DNA of 64,000 nucleotides, taken from NCBI RefSeq assembly GCF_900107435.1, contig NZ_FNPZ01000001.1:592960-656959 (forward strand), read 5' to 3'. The DNA comes from Herbiconiux ginsengi (GTDB lineage Bacteria; Actinomycetota; Actinomycetes; Actinomycetales; Microbacteriaceae). The notes beneath the pieces were generated by a model. The model ran no database searches, was not told the DNA's origin, and saw only the letters and a program-made list of their open reading frames with translations. A program made the position numbers and the translations under genes. This document shows, piece by piece, positions 1 through 8,886 of this stretch (position 1 is its first letter; each line of letters begins with the position of its first letter).

Positions 1-833
1 TTGCGCTGCTCGTCGACGTCGTAGTCGGCCGCCGGCCAGCCGAGGTCCAGCCCCTGCAGCGCCTCGTTGAGGATCTGCTGCACCGCCAGCGACGAATACC
101 ACTTCTTGTCAGCCGGAACCACGTGCCACGGCGCGTGCTCGGTGTCGGTCTGGGTGAGCGCCACCTCGTAGGCGTCGTGGAACAACGGCCAGAGCCCGCG
201 GTCGTCGACGTCGCCGGGATTGAACTTCCAGTGCTTGTCGGAGCGGTCGAGCCGCCGTAGCAAGCGGTTCTTCTGCTCGTCGCGGCCGAGGTGCAGCATC
301 ACCTTGAGCACCGTCGTGCCACCCTCGACGAGCCGACGCTCGAACTCGTTGATCTCGGCATAGCGCGCGGTCAACTCCTCGGAGGAGATGAGCTCGTGCA
401 CGCGCGGCACCAGCACGTCTTCATAGTGCGACCGGTCGAAGAAGCAGATCTGCCCGGGCGCCGGCAACTCCTTCTCCACCCGCCAGAGGAACGGATGCGC
501 CAGCTCTTCCTCGGTCGGCTTCTTGAACGCGTGATGCGTGATGCCCTGCGGATCCATCGGCCCGGCCACACGTTTCACCGTGCCGCCCTTGCCTGCCGTG
601 TCCATGCCCTGCAGCACCACGAGCACGGAGTGCTCACCCCCGAACAGGCTGTCGGCGAAGAGCTTCTCCTGCAGCTTCGGGAGGGAACGACTGGTTCCGT
701 CGAAGATCTCCTCTGCGGCATCCTTGTCGAGCACACCCGGCGTGGCGGAGGTGTCGATGGCCGAGAGGTCGACCGGGCTGCTGACCCGGAGCCGATCGCT
801 CCAGCCGGCCGGATGGGTGGGGTGCTTGGTCAC
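1..833 (-). CDS. PPK2-family polyphosphate:nucleotide phosphotransferase, 3' end outside window
   Basis: Class PPK2 kinase that transfers phosphate between polyphosphate and a nucleotide, probably AMP or ADP; cytoplasmic. 277 residues are visible and the frame is still open at the left edge, so the C-terminus is missing. A Walker A loop GMDTAGKGG lies at residues 76-84 and the Walker B/lid segment DRSHYEDV at 133-140, both diagnostic for PPK2. The GTG start at 831-833 overlaps the TGA of the upstream nitronate monooxygenase gene (GTGA), implying translational coupling, and the reading frame stays open from there to the window edge. Nucleotide specificity cannot be read from the sequence. Confidence 0.92.
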   Translation of the reverse strand, partial: MTKHPTHPAGWSDRLRVSSPVDLSAIDTSATPGVLDKDAAEEIFDGTSRSLPKLQEKLFADSLFGGEHSVLVVLQGMDTAGKGGTVKRVAGPMDPQGITHHAFKKPTEEELAHPFLWRVEKELPAPGQICFFDRSHYEDVLVPRVHELISSEELTARYAEINEFERRLVEGGTTVLKVMLHLGRDEQKNRLLRRLDRSDKHWKFNPGDVDDRGLWPLFHDAYEVALTQTDTEHAPWHVVPADKKWYSSLAVQQILNEALQGLDLGWPAADYDVDEQR

Positions 834-1861
834 ACGATCTCCTTCGCGAGGTGCCGGACGATCTCGGCGGCGCTGCCGGACCGGATGGATCGGAAACCCG
901 CCCCCGCCCACACGTTGGTGCCGTGCGGGTCGCCGGCCGCGGTGGCTGCGGCGCGGAGGGGTGTGGTGAGCTGGTTGACCTCGGGATAGCCGAGTGGCGC
1001 GACCGGGTCGTGCCGGCGCATGAACTCGTTCGCCAGGCCGCGGGCCGGGCGCCCCGAGAAGGCGTGGGTGACAGCGGTCTCGGTGAACTGCGGGTCGACG
1101 AGAGCGGCGCGCTGCACGGGATGGGTGCCGGCCTCGCGGGCGAGGAGGAACGCAGTGCCGGCCTGCGCGGCGACGGCTCCGCGGGCCAGCACGTGAGCGA
1201 CTGACGCCGGAGTGGTGAGGCCCCCGGCGACGACGAGCGGCGCATCCGTGTAGTGGCGGATGCGTCCGAACAGCGTGTCGAGATCGTCTCGGGGCGGCGG
1301 AGCTGCCGGGTCGAAGGTGCCGCGGTGTCCGCCGGCGAGCGGCCCTTGAACCACGAGCACGGGTGCTCCGTTCGCCAGAGCGATCTGCGCCTCGGCGAGC
1401 GAGGTGACGGTGACGACGGCGAGCACATCGGCATCGGCCAGTCGCCCGATCGTCTCGGCGTCGGGGCTGCCGAACGTGAAGGACGCGACGGCGGGGCGGA
1501 GAGCCAGCAGCACGTCGAGCTTCTCGGCCCAGGCATCGTCATCCGGATGCGGGCTGCCGGTCTCGACGCCGTAACGGGCAGCACGCGGTGCCAGCGCAGC
1601 AACGTAGGCGGCGAGCGCCTCCTCCGTCGCGGCCGAGGGCTGCGGCACGAAGAGATTCACGCCGAAGGCCTCGCCGGTGAGCAGGCGCGCGCGGTGGATC
1701 TGCTCGTCGAGATCGGCGGCGCTGCGGTAGCCGGCGGCGAGGAATCCGAGGGCTCCGGCGTTGCTCACCGCGGCCGCGAGCTCGGGCGTCGAGGGCCCGC
1801 CGGCCATCGGCGCCTGCACGATCGGAACGCGGAGAGCACGGAAGTCGAACATCGACTTCAC
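830..1861 (-). CDS. Nitronate monooxygenase (2-nitropropane dioxygenase family)
   Basis: FMN-dependent TIM-barrel enzyme that oxidises alkyl nitronates or the related toxin propionate-3-nitronate; cytoplasmic. 343 residues, normal family length. The N-terminus has the family opening VPIVQAPMAGG (12-22). The AGGHRG motif at 176-181 contains the candidate catalytic His179. A C-terminal phosphate-binding segment VVAGGLTTPASV follows. Translation could begin at the annotated ATG or three codons later (MFDFR). The stop codon overlaps the start of the PPK2 gene, so the two form an operon with no obvious metabolic link. Confidence 0.9.
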   Translation of the reverse strand: MKSMFDFRALRVPIVQAPMAGGPSTPELAAAVSNAGALGFLAAGYRSAADLDEQIHRARLLTGEAFGVNLFVPQPSAATEEALAAYVAALAPRAARYGVETGSPHPDDDAWAEKLDVLLALRPAVASFTFGSPDAETIGRLADADVLAVVTVTSLAEAQIALANGAPVLVVQGPLAGGHRGTFDPAAPPPRDDLDTLFGRIRHYTDAPLVVAGGLTTPASVAHVLARGAVAAQAGTAFLLAREAGTHPVQRAALVDPQFTETAVTHAFSGRPARGLANEFMRRHDPVAPLGYPEVNQLTTPLRAAATAAGDPHGTNVWAGAGFRSIRSGSAAEIVRHLAKEIV

Positions 1862-1990
1862 CCTACTCGCGCCCGAGCGCTCCTCTCCTGGCGAGCATCG
1901 ACGCAGTTCCGTCGATTTCGGCCCTGAGACGCAGCGGGAAGGGCCGAAAGCGACGGATCTGGCTGCACGTGGAGGGGGAAGCAGGAGGCG

Positions 1991-2488
<498 letters not shown>

Positions 2489-2524
2489 GGCCCCAGATTA
2501 CTGCGCGACTCCGTGCGTGGCGCG

Positions 2525-3952
2525 CTACCAGGCGAGGCGCGAGGTGCTGCGGGAGGCGGCGCGGGCGGCCACGGCGCGCACGCGGGCGTGCAGCTCGCGC
2601 GAGGCCTCGGCGGCGAGCGGATGCACGCTGCGCCCGTTCTGCGACACCAGTTGCCCGCCCACGTAGACCTGTTTGAGATTGCGCAGGCTCATCGCGAAGG
2701 CGTAGTGCGCGTGCACGTCCCAGACAGGGCCGGTGTCGGGCGCGGTGGGGTCGACCACCAGGAAGTCGGCGAACTTGCCCACCTCGAGCGACCCGATCCG
2801 TTCGTCGACGCCGAGGGCTTCCGCCGAACCGAGCGTGTGCATGCGCAGCATCTCGCGCGGGCTCAGGATGCCGGCGTCCTGATGCACGGCGCGCTGGGTG
2901 TACACGCCGATCCGCACGTTCTGGAAGGGGTCGGACACGTCGGTGCAGGACTGGTCGTCGAGCCCCACGCCGATCGGCAGGCCGAGCTCGCGGTAGCGCG
3001 GGATGTCGGCCACGCCCGATCCGAGTCGCCCGTTCGACGTGGGCTGCCACACCATGCCGGCCCCCTTCTCGGCGGCGATGCGGGACATCTCGGCATCCGG
3101 ATGCACGAAATGGCCGAACAGGAAACCGGGCCTGATCGCGCCCGCCTCCTCGTACCAGCGGAACTTCTCGCGCTGCTGATCGAGGGCCTCGCTCGTCTCG
3201 AGGAAGTGGGCCTGGTTGCCGATGCCGTGCGCATCCATCGCCCGCACCTCGTCGTGCGCGAGCTGTGACGTGGCCGACCACTGCACCGCCCCGAACACGG
3301 AGGCGCCGAGGTCGAGCGGAGCGGGCACGGTCTGCTTCACGTGGTCGACGGCCCGCGCGAACACCTCGAAGGCCTCCTCGGCCGGCTGGAACTCGCTGTC
3401 GAGCCGGATCGCGTTCATGGTGCGCAGCCCGGCATCGCGCGCGGCGTCGATCTGCCGCAGCAGATACTCCTCGGGCCGGATCGCGAAGATCTCGCGGGTG
3501 TCGGTGACGGCGTCGTACTTGCCCACCACGCGCGAATCGGTGAAGTTGTAGGCGCTCGTCACGCCGTTGCCGAGAAAGTCGAGGCAGCCGTGCAGCGTGA
3601 ACCAGTAGACGTCGTCGGCGTCGGCCGCCGAGATGAAGGTGCTCTGCTCGCCCACCCAGCCGTAGAGCGGTTCGCCGGGGGTCATGCCGCGCATGCCCGA
3701 GGTGAACAGGTGGCTGTGGGCCGAGACGAAGCCGGGAGCCACGAAGGCGCCGTGGACGTCGAGGACGCGGCCGGCTGCGCCGGAGCCGCCCGATCCGGTC
3801 GAGCCCCCGCCTCGTGGCGGCTCGCCCTCGCCCAGCCCGGTGATCCGCCCGTCGGCGCCCACGGTCATCCATCCGCGGAACCAGTCGCTCCCGTCGGCCA
3901 TCGGGATGATCACGGCGTCGACGATGGTGAGGGCGGTGGGGGCATCGGTCAT
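2525..3952 (-). CDS. Amidohydrolase-family metal-dependent deaminase/hydrolase
   Basis: 475-residue metallo-dependent hydrolase of the ATZ/TRZ and cytosine-deaminase-like branch; the substrate is probably a nitrogen heterocycle or nucleoside-derived compound, but none can be named. The first metal-binding pair is HSH (His79 and His81) in GFVSAHSHLF. Further candidate ligands lie in QAHFLET, in GHFVHPD and in GLDDQSCTD, in the order expected for a mononuclear enzyme. A Gly/Ser-rich loop occupies residues 44-61 between the small N-terminal beta domain and the barrel. It is transcribed divergently from the histidine phosphatase gene, with about 150 bp between the starts. Confidence 0.85.
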   Translation of the reverse strand: MTDAPTALTIVDAVIIPMADGSDWFRGWMTVGADGRITGLGEGEPPRGGGSTGSGGSGAAGRVLDVHGAFVAPGFVSAHSHLFTSGMRGMTPGEPLYGWVGEQSTFISAADADDVYWFTLHGCLDFLGNGVTSAYNFTDSRVVGKYDAVTDTREIFAIRPEEYLLRQIDAARDAGLRTMNAIRLDSEFQPAEEAFEVFARAVDHVKQTVPAPLDLGASVFGAVQWSATSQLAHDEVRAMDAHGIGNQAHFLETSEALDQQREKFRWYEEAGAIRPGFLFGHFVHPDAEMSRIAAEKGAGMVWQPTSNGRLGSGVADIPRYRELGLPIGVGLDDQSCTDVSDPFQNVRIGVYTQRAVHQDAGILSPREMLRMHTLGSAEALGVDERIGSLEVGKFADFLVVDPTAPDTGPVWDVHAHYAFAMSLRNLKQVYVGGQLVSQNGRSVHPLAAEASRELHARVRAVAARAASRSTSRLAW

Positions 3953-4101
3953 TTCGCCATTTTCCCGGGTGGACGTTGCGGTGAGATTGCCGTGGCGTTT
4001 CCGGCGATCGTCGTTCGGGCCGCGCCCTTCTCCGAGGCCGATATTCTGGACAGGGCCCCGCCCGCAGGCGGCCCGCCCGCGCTTCCAGCCGATGAGGACC
4101 C

Positions 4102-4788
4102 ATGACCCTTTCCGACGAACCCCGCTCCGACCTGCCCTTCGAGGTGCCGGGGGCGATCGTGGTCGACCAGCCGAAAGCGGTACCGGCCCCGCGCGTGGTG
4201 CTGGTGCGGCACGGCGAGACCGAGTGGAGCGTCACCGGGCAGCACACGGGGCGCACCGACATCCCGCTCACCGCTGGCGGCGAGGAGCAGGCGCGCGCCG
4301 TGGGCCGCGTGCTCGCCGGCAAGAAGTTCGGCCTGGTGCTGACCAGCCCGCGGCAGCGCGCCACCGCCACCGCCGAGATCGCCGGGTTCGGGGCTCAGGC
4401 CGAGGTCGATCCCGACCTGGCCGAGTGGGACTACGGAGCCTACGAGGGTCTGACCAGCCCGCAGATCGCCGAGCGTTTCGGCGAGCCGTGGAACCTCTGG
4501 GAGGACGGGGTCGAAACGGATGCCGCGGGTCGCGGCGAGCAGGCCGCCGACCTCCTGCGCCGCAACACCGCGATCATCGAGCGAGTGCGCCGCACCCTCA
4601 ACGGCGGCGACGACGTGCTGCTGTTCTCCCACGGGCATTTCCTCCGCACCCTCGCGGTCACCTGGATGGGACTGCCGATCCGTGCCGGCGAACTCGTCGT
4701 GCTCGACACGGCGTCGATCAGTGTGCTCGGTTTCGAGCACGGCAACCAGGTGCTCCGCAGCTGGAACCGCACCCCCTGGACCGAGTAG
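4102..4788 (+). CDS. Histidine phosphatase family protein (phosphoglycerate-mutase-like)
   Basis: 228-residue phosphatase of the branch-2 histidine phosphatase superfamily. The catalytic signature LVRHGETEWS is at about residues 34-43, with the phosphohistidine being the His of RHG. The second catalytic His lies in LLFSHGHFLR near residue 177. A typical region LVLTSPRQRATATAEIAG follows the first motif. The N-terminus carries about 30 extra residues before the core. The ATG at 4102 is preceded by GAGGA. Substrate not predictable; members act on sugar phosphates or as broad acid phosphatases. It converges on the Doc toxin gene with a 7-bp gap. Confidence 0.88.
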   Translation: MTLSDEPRSDLPFEVPGAIVVDQPKAVPAPRVVLVRHGETEWSVTGQHTGRTDIPLTAGGEEQARAVGRVLAGKKFGLVLTSPRQRATATAEIAGFGAQAEVDPDLAEWDYGAYEGLTSPQIAERFGEPWNLWEDGVETDAAGRGEQAADLLRRNTAIIERVRRTLNGGDDVLLFSHGHFLRTLAVTWMGLPIRAGELVVLDTASISVLGFEHGNQVLRSWNRTPWTE

Positions 4789-4795
4789 CCCCTCT

Positions 4796-5164
4796 TCATC
4801 GGGTGACGCGGTGCTGGGCGATCAGCTCCGCGCTCTGCGACAGGGCGATCTCGCCGCGGGCGACGCCGAGCACCAGATCGAACGCGTCGTCGGTGGCGAA
4901 GTCGTGCTGAAAGCCGTTGATCCAGAGGGTCAGCACCATCGCTGTCCAGCCCGTGCGCTTGTTTCCGTCGAGGAGTGCGTGATTCCGCACGACGGATTCC
5001 AGCAGCGCGGCGCATTTGAGTTCGAGCGATGCATACGTCTCGACGCCGGCGAACTCGGACGACGGTCGGGCGAGCGCGGATTCGAGAAGGCCGAGATCGC
5101 GCACCACGAAGCCGAAACGCTCGACGAGCTGCAGCGCGTCCTCGAGGTTCAGGTATTCGGTCAC
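4796..5164 (-). CDS. Doc-type toxin (death-on-curing, Fic fold)
   Basis: 122-residue toxin of a type II toxin-antitoxin pair. Residues 62-70 read HALLDGNKR, the Fic/Doc active-site loop (Doc consensus HxFxxANKR). Doc family members phosphorylate EF-Tu rather than AMPylate; that this one does is inferred from family and size. The usual Phe of the motif is replaced by Leu, and Gly precedes NKR as in classical Fic proteins. Its ATG overlaps the stop of the upstream antitoxin gene (ATGA), the usual coupled arrangement. Confidence 0.87.
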   Translation of the reverse strand: MTEYLNLEDALQLVERFGFVVRDLGLLESALARPSSEFAGVETYASLELKCAALLESVVRNHALLDGNKRTGWTAMVLTLWINGFQHDFATDDAFDLVLGVARGEIALSQSAELIAQHRVTR

Positions 5165-5367
5165 GCGTCTTCGAGGCGGGTGAGCAGCTCGGCATCGTGC
5201 GACTGCACGAAGTCGAGACCGTCGTCGATCGCCCGGCGGCGCGTGTGACGGCGCACGATCAGCTCAGCACCCTGCAGCAAGAGCGCGCTCTTCGAAACGT
5301 GTTCGGCCTCGGCGACGCGGGCGAGTTCACGATCGAGCTCTTCGGGAATGCGGAGGTTGACGGCCAT
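5161..5367 (-). CDS. Ribbon-helix-helix antitoxin partner of the Doc-type toxin
   Basis: 68-residue protein with an N-terminal ribbon-helix-helix pattern: a beta strand AVNLRIPEE followed by helices ELDRELARVAEAE and SKSALLLQGAEL. The C-terminal tail (about 45-68), rich in Arg and Asp, would be the toxin-neutralising part. It precedes and overlaps the toxin gene. An inverted and direct repeat of GGTACC lies just upstream of the start, a likely autoregulatory operator. The start is the only ATG in frame and is probably leaderless. Confidence 0.85.
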   Translation of the reverse strand: MAVNLRIPEELDRELARVAEAEHVSKSALLLQGAELIVRRHTRRRAIDDGLDFVQSHDAELLTRLEDA

Positions 5368-5372
5368 ATCGC

Positions 5373-5391
5373 ATGGTACCAGTCCGGTACC
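5373..5391 (-). promoter_or_regulatory. Candidate operator/promoter of the Doc toxin-antitoxin operon
   Basis: Two GGTACC hexamers (5375-5380 and 5386-5391), each palindromic, are separated by five bases, 8-24 bp upstream of the antitoxin ATG. Ribbon-helix-helix antitoxins commonly bind such short repeats as paired dimers. On the minus strand TACCAT (5373-5378) sits five bases before the ATG and could be a -10 box, which would give a leaderless mRNA. Direct reading; the binding is inferred. Confidence 0.5.
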
Positions 5392-5488
5392 GTTCCCCGG
5401 GAGCGATTCCGCGAAAGCCCGGCGGGCGCGGCATAGTTAACACGCTGAACGGCGTCTCACCTTCTCGCTTCATCCCCAGGAGAACTCT

Positions 5489-6697
5489 GTGCCCACTGAC
5501 CCGCTCCATCCCCCGGTCATCACCTCGGCCGACGCCGCCGTCGACGCGCTCGCCGGCCTCGCCGAGGGGTTCGCGAGCGTCGCAGCGGAGCGCGATCGCG
5601 AGGGAACCGCGCCGTTCGCCGAGGTCGCCGCGCTGCGGGCCACGGGAATCCTCCCCGCCCTCGTCTCCCGCGACTTCGGCGGCGGCGGGCTCGATTGGCG
5701 CACCGTGTTCACGGCGCTGCGGCCCGTCATCCGGGCGGATGCCGGGCTCGGCCACGTCTTCGCCTACCACTTCGTGAACTCCTGGCGGCTGCAGCTGAAC
5801 GAGCGGCAGGACGTCATCGACGGGCTGCAGCGCGGCCTGGCCGCCAACCACTGGTTCTGGGGCGGCGCCGGCAACCCGCGCGATGCAGGGCTCGAGCTCA
5901 CGCCGGCCGACGGCGGCTTCACCGTCTCGGGCCGCAAGTTCTTCGCCACCGGCGCGCAGGTCTCCGAGCGCATCACCGCGAGCGGCACCCGCGTCGACAC
6001 CGGCGAGAAGCTCGCCATCATCATCGACGCCACCCAGCCCACGGTCGTGCACCACGACGACTGGGACAACATCGGCCAGCGCCTCTCGGCCTCCGGATCG
6101 GTGTCGTTCCACGCGGCATCGGTTCCGGATGCGCACGTGCTCGGCTTCGGCGAGCAGTCCGGCCCGAGATACCGGCCGTTCGCGTCGCTCTCGATCCTGC
6201 TGTTCCAGCTGGCGCTCGACCACATCCATGTCGGTCTGGCCGAGGGGGCGCTCGCCGCAGCGGCGTCCTACGTCGCGACGACGACGAAGCCGTGGTCGAC
6301 CAGCGGAGTGGATCGTGCGGTCGACGACCCGTACATCCGGGAGCTGATCGGCGATCTCACCTCGGCCACGCGGGCGGCGGATGCGCTCACCTGGCGGGCG
6401 ACTGACGCGTTGGTCGCGGCGGCCGACCGCCGTTGGGACCTCACCGACGCCGAGCGCGGCGAGGTGGCGGTCGAGGTCGCGGCGGCGAAGGTGGTGAGCA
6501 CGAAGACGGTGCTCGACGTGACGTCGCGGCTGTTCGAACTCACCGGCGCCCGGGCCACCGGCACGTCGTACGGCTTCGACCGCTTCTGGCGCAACGCCCG
6601 CACCATCACGTTGCACGACCCGGTCGCCTACAAGGCGCAGGAGGTCGGCGACCACGCTCTGCAGGGCCTGTTCCCGACCCCGTCGGGATACAGCTGA
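5489..6697 (+). CDS. Acyl-CoA dehydrogenase-fold flavin-dependent monooxygenase (SfnB/DszC-like)
   Basis: 402-residue flavoprotein with the acyl-CoA dehydrogenase fold, closest in pattern to SfnB, DszC and related FMNH2-dependent monooxygenases used for organosulfur compounds. The central segment GRKFFATGAQVSERITASGT is the DszC-like counterpart of the flavin-contact region. The C-terminal helical bundle ends with RNARTITLHDPVAYKAQEVG, usual for this group. The GTG start is preceded by AGGAG at suitable spacing. It would depend on a separate flavin reductase, which is not in this window. Sulfur acquisition is therefore the best guess, but no sulfonate or sulfone transporter is adjacent. Confidence 0.8.
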   Translation: MPTDPLHPPVITSADAAVDALAGLAEGFASVAAERDREGTAPFAEVAALRATGILPALVSRDFGGGGLDWRTVFTALRPVIRADAGLGHVFAYHFVNSWRLQLNERQDVIDGLQRGLAANHWFWGGAGNPRDAGLELTPADGGFTVSGRKFFATGAQVSERITASGTRVDTGEKLAIIIDATQPTVVHHDDWDNIGQRLSASGSVSFHAASVPDAHVLGFGEQSGPRYRPFASLSILLFQLALDHIHVGLAEGALAAAASYVATTTKPWSTSGVDRAVDDPYIRELIGDLTSATRAADALTWRATDALVAAADRRWDLTDAERGEVAVEVAAAKVVSTKTVLDVTSRLFELTGARATGTSYGFDRFWRNARTITLHDPVAYKAQEVGDHALQGLFPTPSGYS

Positions 6698-6734
6698 GGA
6701 CGGTTGCGAAGGCGCGACCGGGGTCTTTCGCCGG

Positions 6735-7328
6735 TTACTCCATCGCCAGGAGCCGCCTGGCCTGCCGTGCGTCGAAGGCAGACCCGTCGCCGATGTCGAG
6801 GAAGTAGTCGCCCTGCCACCTCTGGGACTGTCGCGCTTGCGGATTGGCGGTCGCCGACCACGGCGGATAGACCCGGAAACCGCGCTTTCCGCCGACACCG
6901 CCGACCGACACTATTCCCTGGCCGACAAGGGCTGCCTTCGGGAACGCGAAGACACCGAATCGGGAGCCTTCGCGCACGGAGACCAGCAGTATGTCGATGG
7001 TGTCTTCGGCGGTGAAGGGCTTCGTCGATCCGTCGGGCGCCCGACTCCACACGGTGACGAACAGCCCGACCTTCTTCGGAGTCGGCTTTCCGACCCGGAA
7101 CCGAACCGACAGGCGCCCGACCTGCGAAAGCACGGCACCGTATTCGGCATTGTCGACCTCTGCCGCGCCCAGCGAGAAACCGGCGCCGAGGCCACCGAGC
7201 ACACGGCTGACGACAGCGACATCCGGATGCACCAGACCAGCGGCCACAGCAACTCCCAACCGAGATCGACCCACCCAAACTATCGGACGGCCGATCTGCG
7301 CCGCGTCTGCCGTTCTGGCCACCGGCAA
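6735..7328 (-). CDS. MepB-family protein
   Basis: The region from about residue 55 onward matches MepB: AEYGA, then FRVGKPTPKKVGLFVTVW, the D-x-ID segment, FVFPK-like FAFPKAAL, GKRGFRVYPPW and WQGDYFLDI. MepB was named from the mepRAB locus of staphylococci; its biochemical role is not established. The annotated 197 residues begin at the first ATG, but the first 30 are basic and unlike the family, so the GTG at 7232 (VHPDVAVVSR) is a plausible true start and gives about 165 residues. It lies downstream of, and in the same direction as, the carbohydrate locus, with a 55-bp gap. Confidence 0.75.
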   Translation of the reverse strand: MPVARTADAAQIGRPIVWVGRSRLGVAVAAGLVHPDVAVVSRVLGGLGAGFSLGAAEVDNAEYGAVLSQVGRLSVRFRVGKPTPKKVGLFVTVWSRAPDGSTKPFTAEDTIDILLVSVREGSRFGVFAFPKAALVGQGIVSVGGVGGKRGFRVYPPWSATANPQARQSQRWQGDYFLDIGDGSAFDARQARRLLAME

Positions 7329-7383
7329 CGAGAGCCGTGCCGCGGCCGCGACGTCGCTGCGTCGTGACCGCGGCCGGTTCGGC

Positions 7384-8886
7384 TCAGTAGGCAGCGTTCG
7401 TGACCGAGAACCGCCCGTTCGCCTGCAGCAGCCGGGAGAGGTAGGAGTAGGCCGCGAACTGGGCCACCTGCTCTTCCCGGCCGTCGTAGCTGTTCTCCCC
7501 GCTGTCGAGGTAGGTATGCCCGTCGGCGAAGCGCGCCTGCTGGTTCAGGATCTTCTGCGCGTGGATCGGCGCCCAGTAGGCACCGCCCTGAGTGAGGCCC
7601 GCATCCAGCGCCCCGTACAGTGACGGGATGGTGGCGGCGAAGACATCCGTGATCAAGAAGTTGATCCGGTTCGCATTGCCCCAGTCGTTGCCCATCGGAT
7701 AGTAGATGTCGGTGTAGTCGGTCGCGCCGGTCGCCGTTCCGGCGTAGACCTTGCCGCCGGGCGCGTTGATCTGGTGCGTGACGGTCGAATCGACGTCGTA
7801 CTGCGCCGGCTTCGGGCCCGCCGTCCAGGTCTGGTTGACGATCGAACCGTAGAAGGCCGGAAAGCCGCGCAGGTCGGCGTAGGGCACGGACTTGCCCGCG
7901 AGCGCCTGGTCGACGGCGCCGAACAGCACCAGCGACGGGAACGTCTGGTATTCCGGATGCACGATCCCATGGTTCACGACCGTGCCGTCGTTGAAGGCGT
8001 TCGACCCGGTGACCCACACGTCGAGGCGCTTGCCGTTCACGATCTTCGGGCCGTTCGTCGCGTCGACGTCGGCCGGTCGCGCCACCGCGGCCAGGGAGAG
8101 CTGGAGGCGCTTGTCCATCCACGTGGCGTAGTTCGCGTGATTGGGCATCATGGCGGTCGCGAGCTGCAGGATGTTGTTGTCCCACGCCACCTCTTCGGCC
8201 TTGGTGTCGCCCGCCGAGAGCACGGTGCCCGCGAGGTTGCGGTAGTACGGCGGGTTCCAGGTGAGGTAGCGGTTGGCCTCGGCCTCCACCATCGTTCGCA
8301 CGTAACCGCGCTCGGTGCTGCCGAGGGAGTCCCAGATCAGCCAGGCGGCCGTGCCCGCCGCGTTCGCCCAGAGCGACGACTGCCAGCCGTTGCTGCCCGG
8401 CCACGCGGGAGCGGAGCTGGTGCCCCATCCGCCGGCCGTGACCGAGTAGTGGCGGTAGGCGAGGGAGCCCACGAGCCGCACCACGATCGCCGTCGCGTCG
8501 GCGGTCGACACTCCGGTGGCGACCGGGTCGTAGGAGCCGAAGCGCAACGCCGTCGCGAGCGCCATCGCCTCGGCCGCTGAGGGACGGATGTTGCTCTCCG
8601 CCGTTCCGCCGAAGCTCAGATAGGCGCTCGCCGACTGGGCGTCGAAGTTCTTGGTGGTGTTCCACCAGGTCGTCACCGCGTACTCGTTCGAGTTCGTCAG
8701 CATCTGCTTCAGCTGCAGGGTGAGGGCATCCGTCGGAATGCTGCTCACGATGCTCGCCGAGATGGGAACGACCTGGTTGTCGAACGCCAGGGCGGGCGAT
8801 GCCGTGCCGAAGGTCACCGCCAGGGTCGCGCTGACGGCGACGGCGGCGAGCACTCTACGTCGTCGCCGGGGATTCTCGATCGTCAT
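7384..8886 (-). CDS. Secreted protein, probable alpha/alpha-toroid carbohydrate-active enzyme
   Basis: 500 residues. The start at 8886 is set by a strong GGAAGGAG ribosome-binding site. A basic n-region (NPRRRRR), a hydrophobic stretch and an Ala-rich cleavage zone ending SPALA form a signal peptide, so the protein is exported. The mature part is rich in Trp, Tyr and Asn and has repeated helical segments (WDNNILQLATAMM, NHGIVHPEYQTFP), reminiscent of polysaccharide lyases and heparinase-like toroids. I cannot assign a family. Its first 32 bp overlap the end of the SGNH hydrolase gene, and it is the last gene of the sugar-transport operon, which supports an extracellular glycan as target. Confidence 0.7.
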   Translation of the reverse strand: MTIENPRRRRRVLAAVAVSATLAVTFGTASPALAFDNQVVPISASIVSSIPTDALTLQLKQMLTNSNEYAVTTWWNTTKNFDAQSASAYLSFGGTAESNIRPSAAEAMALATALRFGSYDPVATGVSTADATAIVVRLVGSLAYRHYSVTAGGWGTSSAPAWPGSNGWQSSLWANAAGTAAWLIWDSLGSTERGYVRTMVEAEANRYLTWNPPYYRNLAGTVLSAGDTKAEEVAWDNNILQLATAMMPNHANYATWMDKRLQLSLAAVARPADVDATNGPKIVNGKRLDVWVTGSNAFNDGTVVNHGIVHPEYQTFPSLVLFGAVDQALAGKSVPYADLRGFPAFYGSIVNQTWTAGPKPAQYDVDSTVTHQINAPGGKVYAGTATGATDYTDIYYPMGNDWGNANRINFLITDVFAATIPSLYGALDAGLTQGGAYWAPIHAQKILNQQARFADGHTYLDSGENSYDGREEQVAQFAAYSYLSRLLQANGRFSVTNAAY

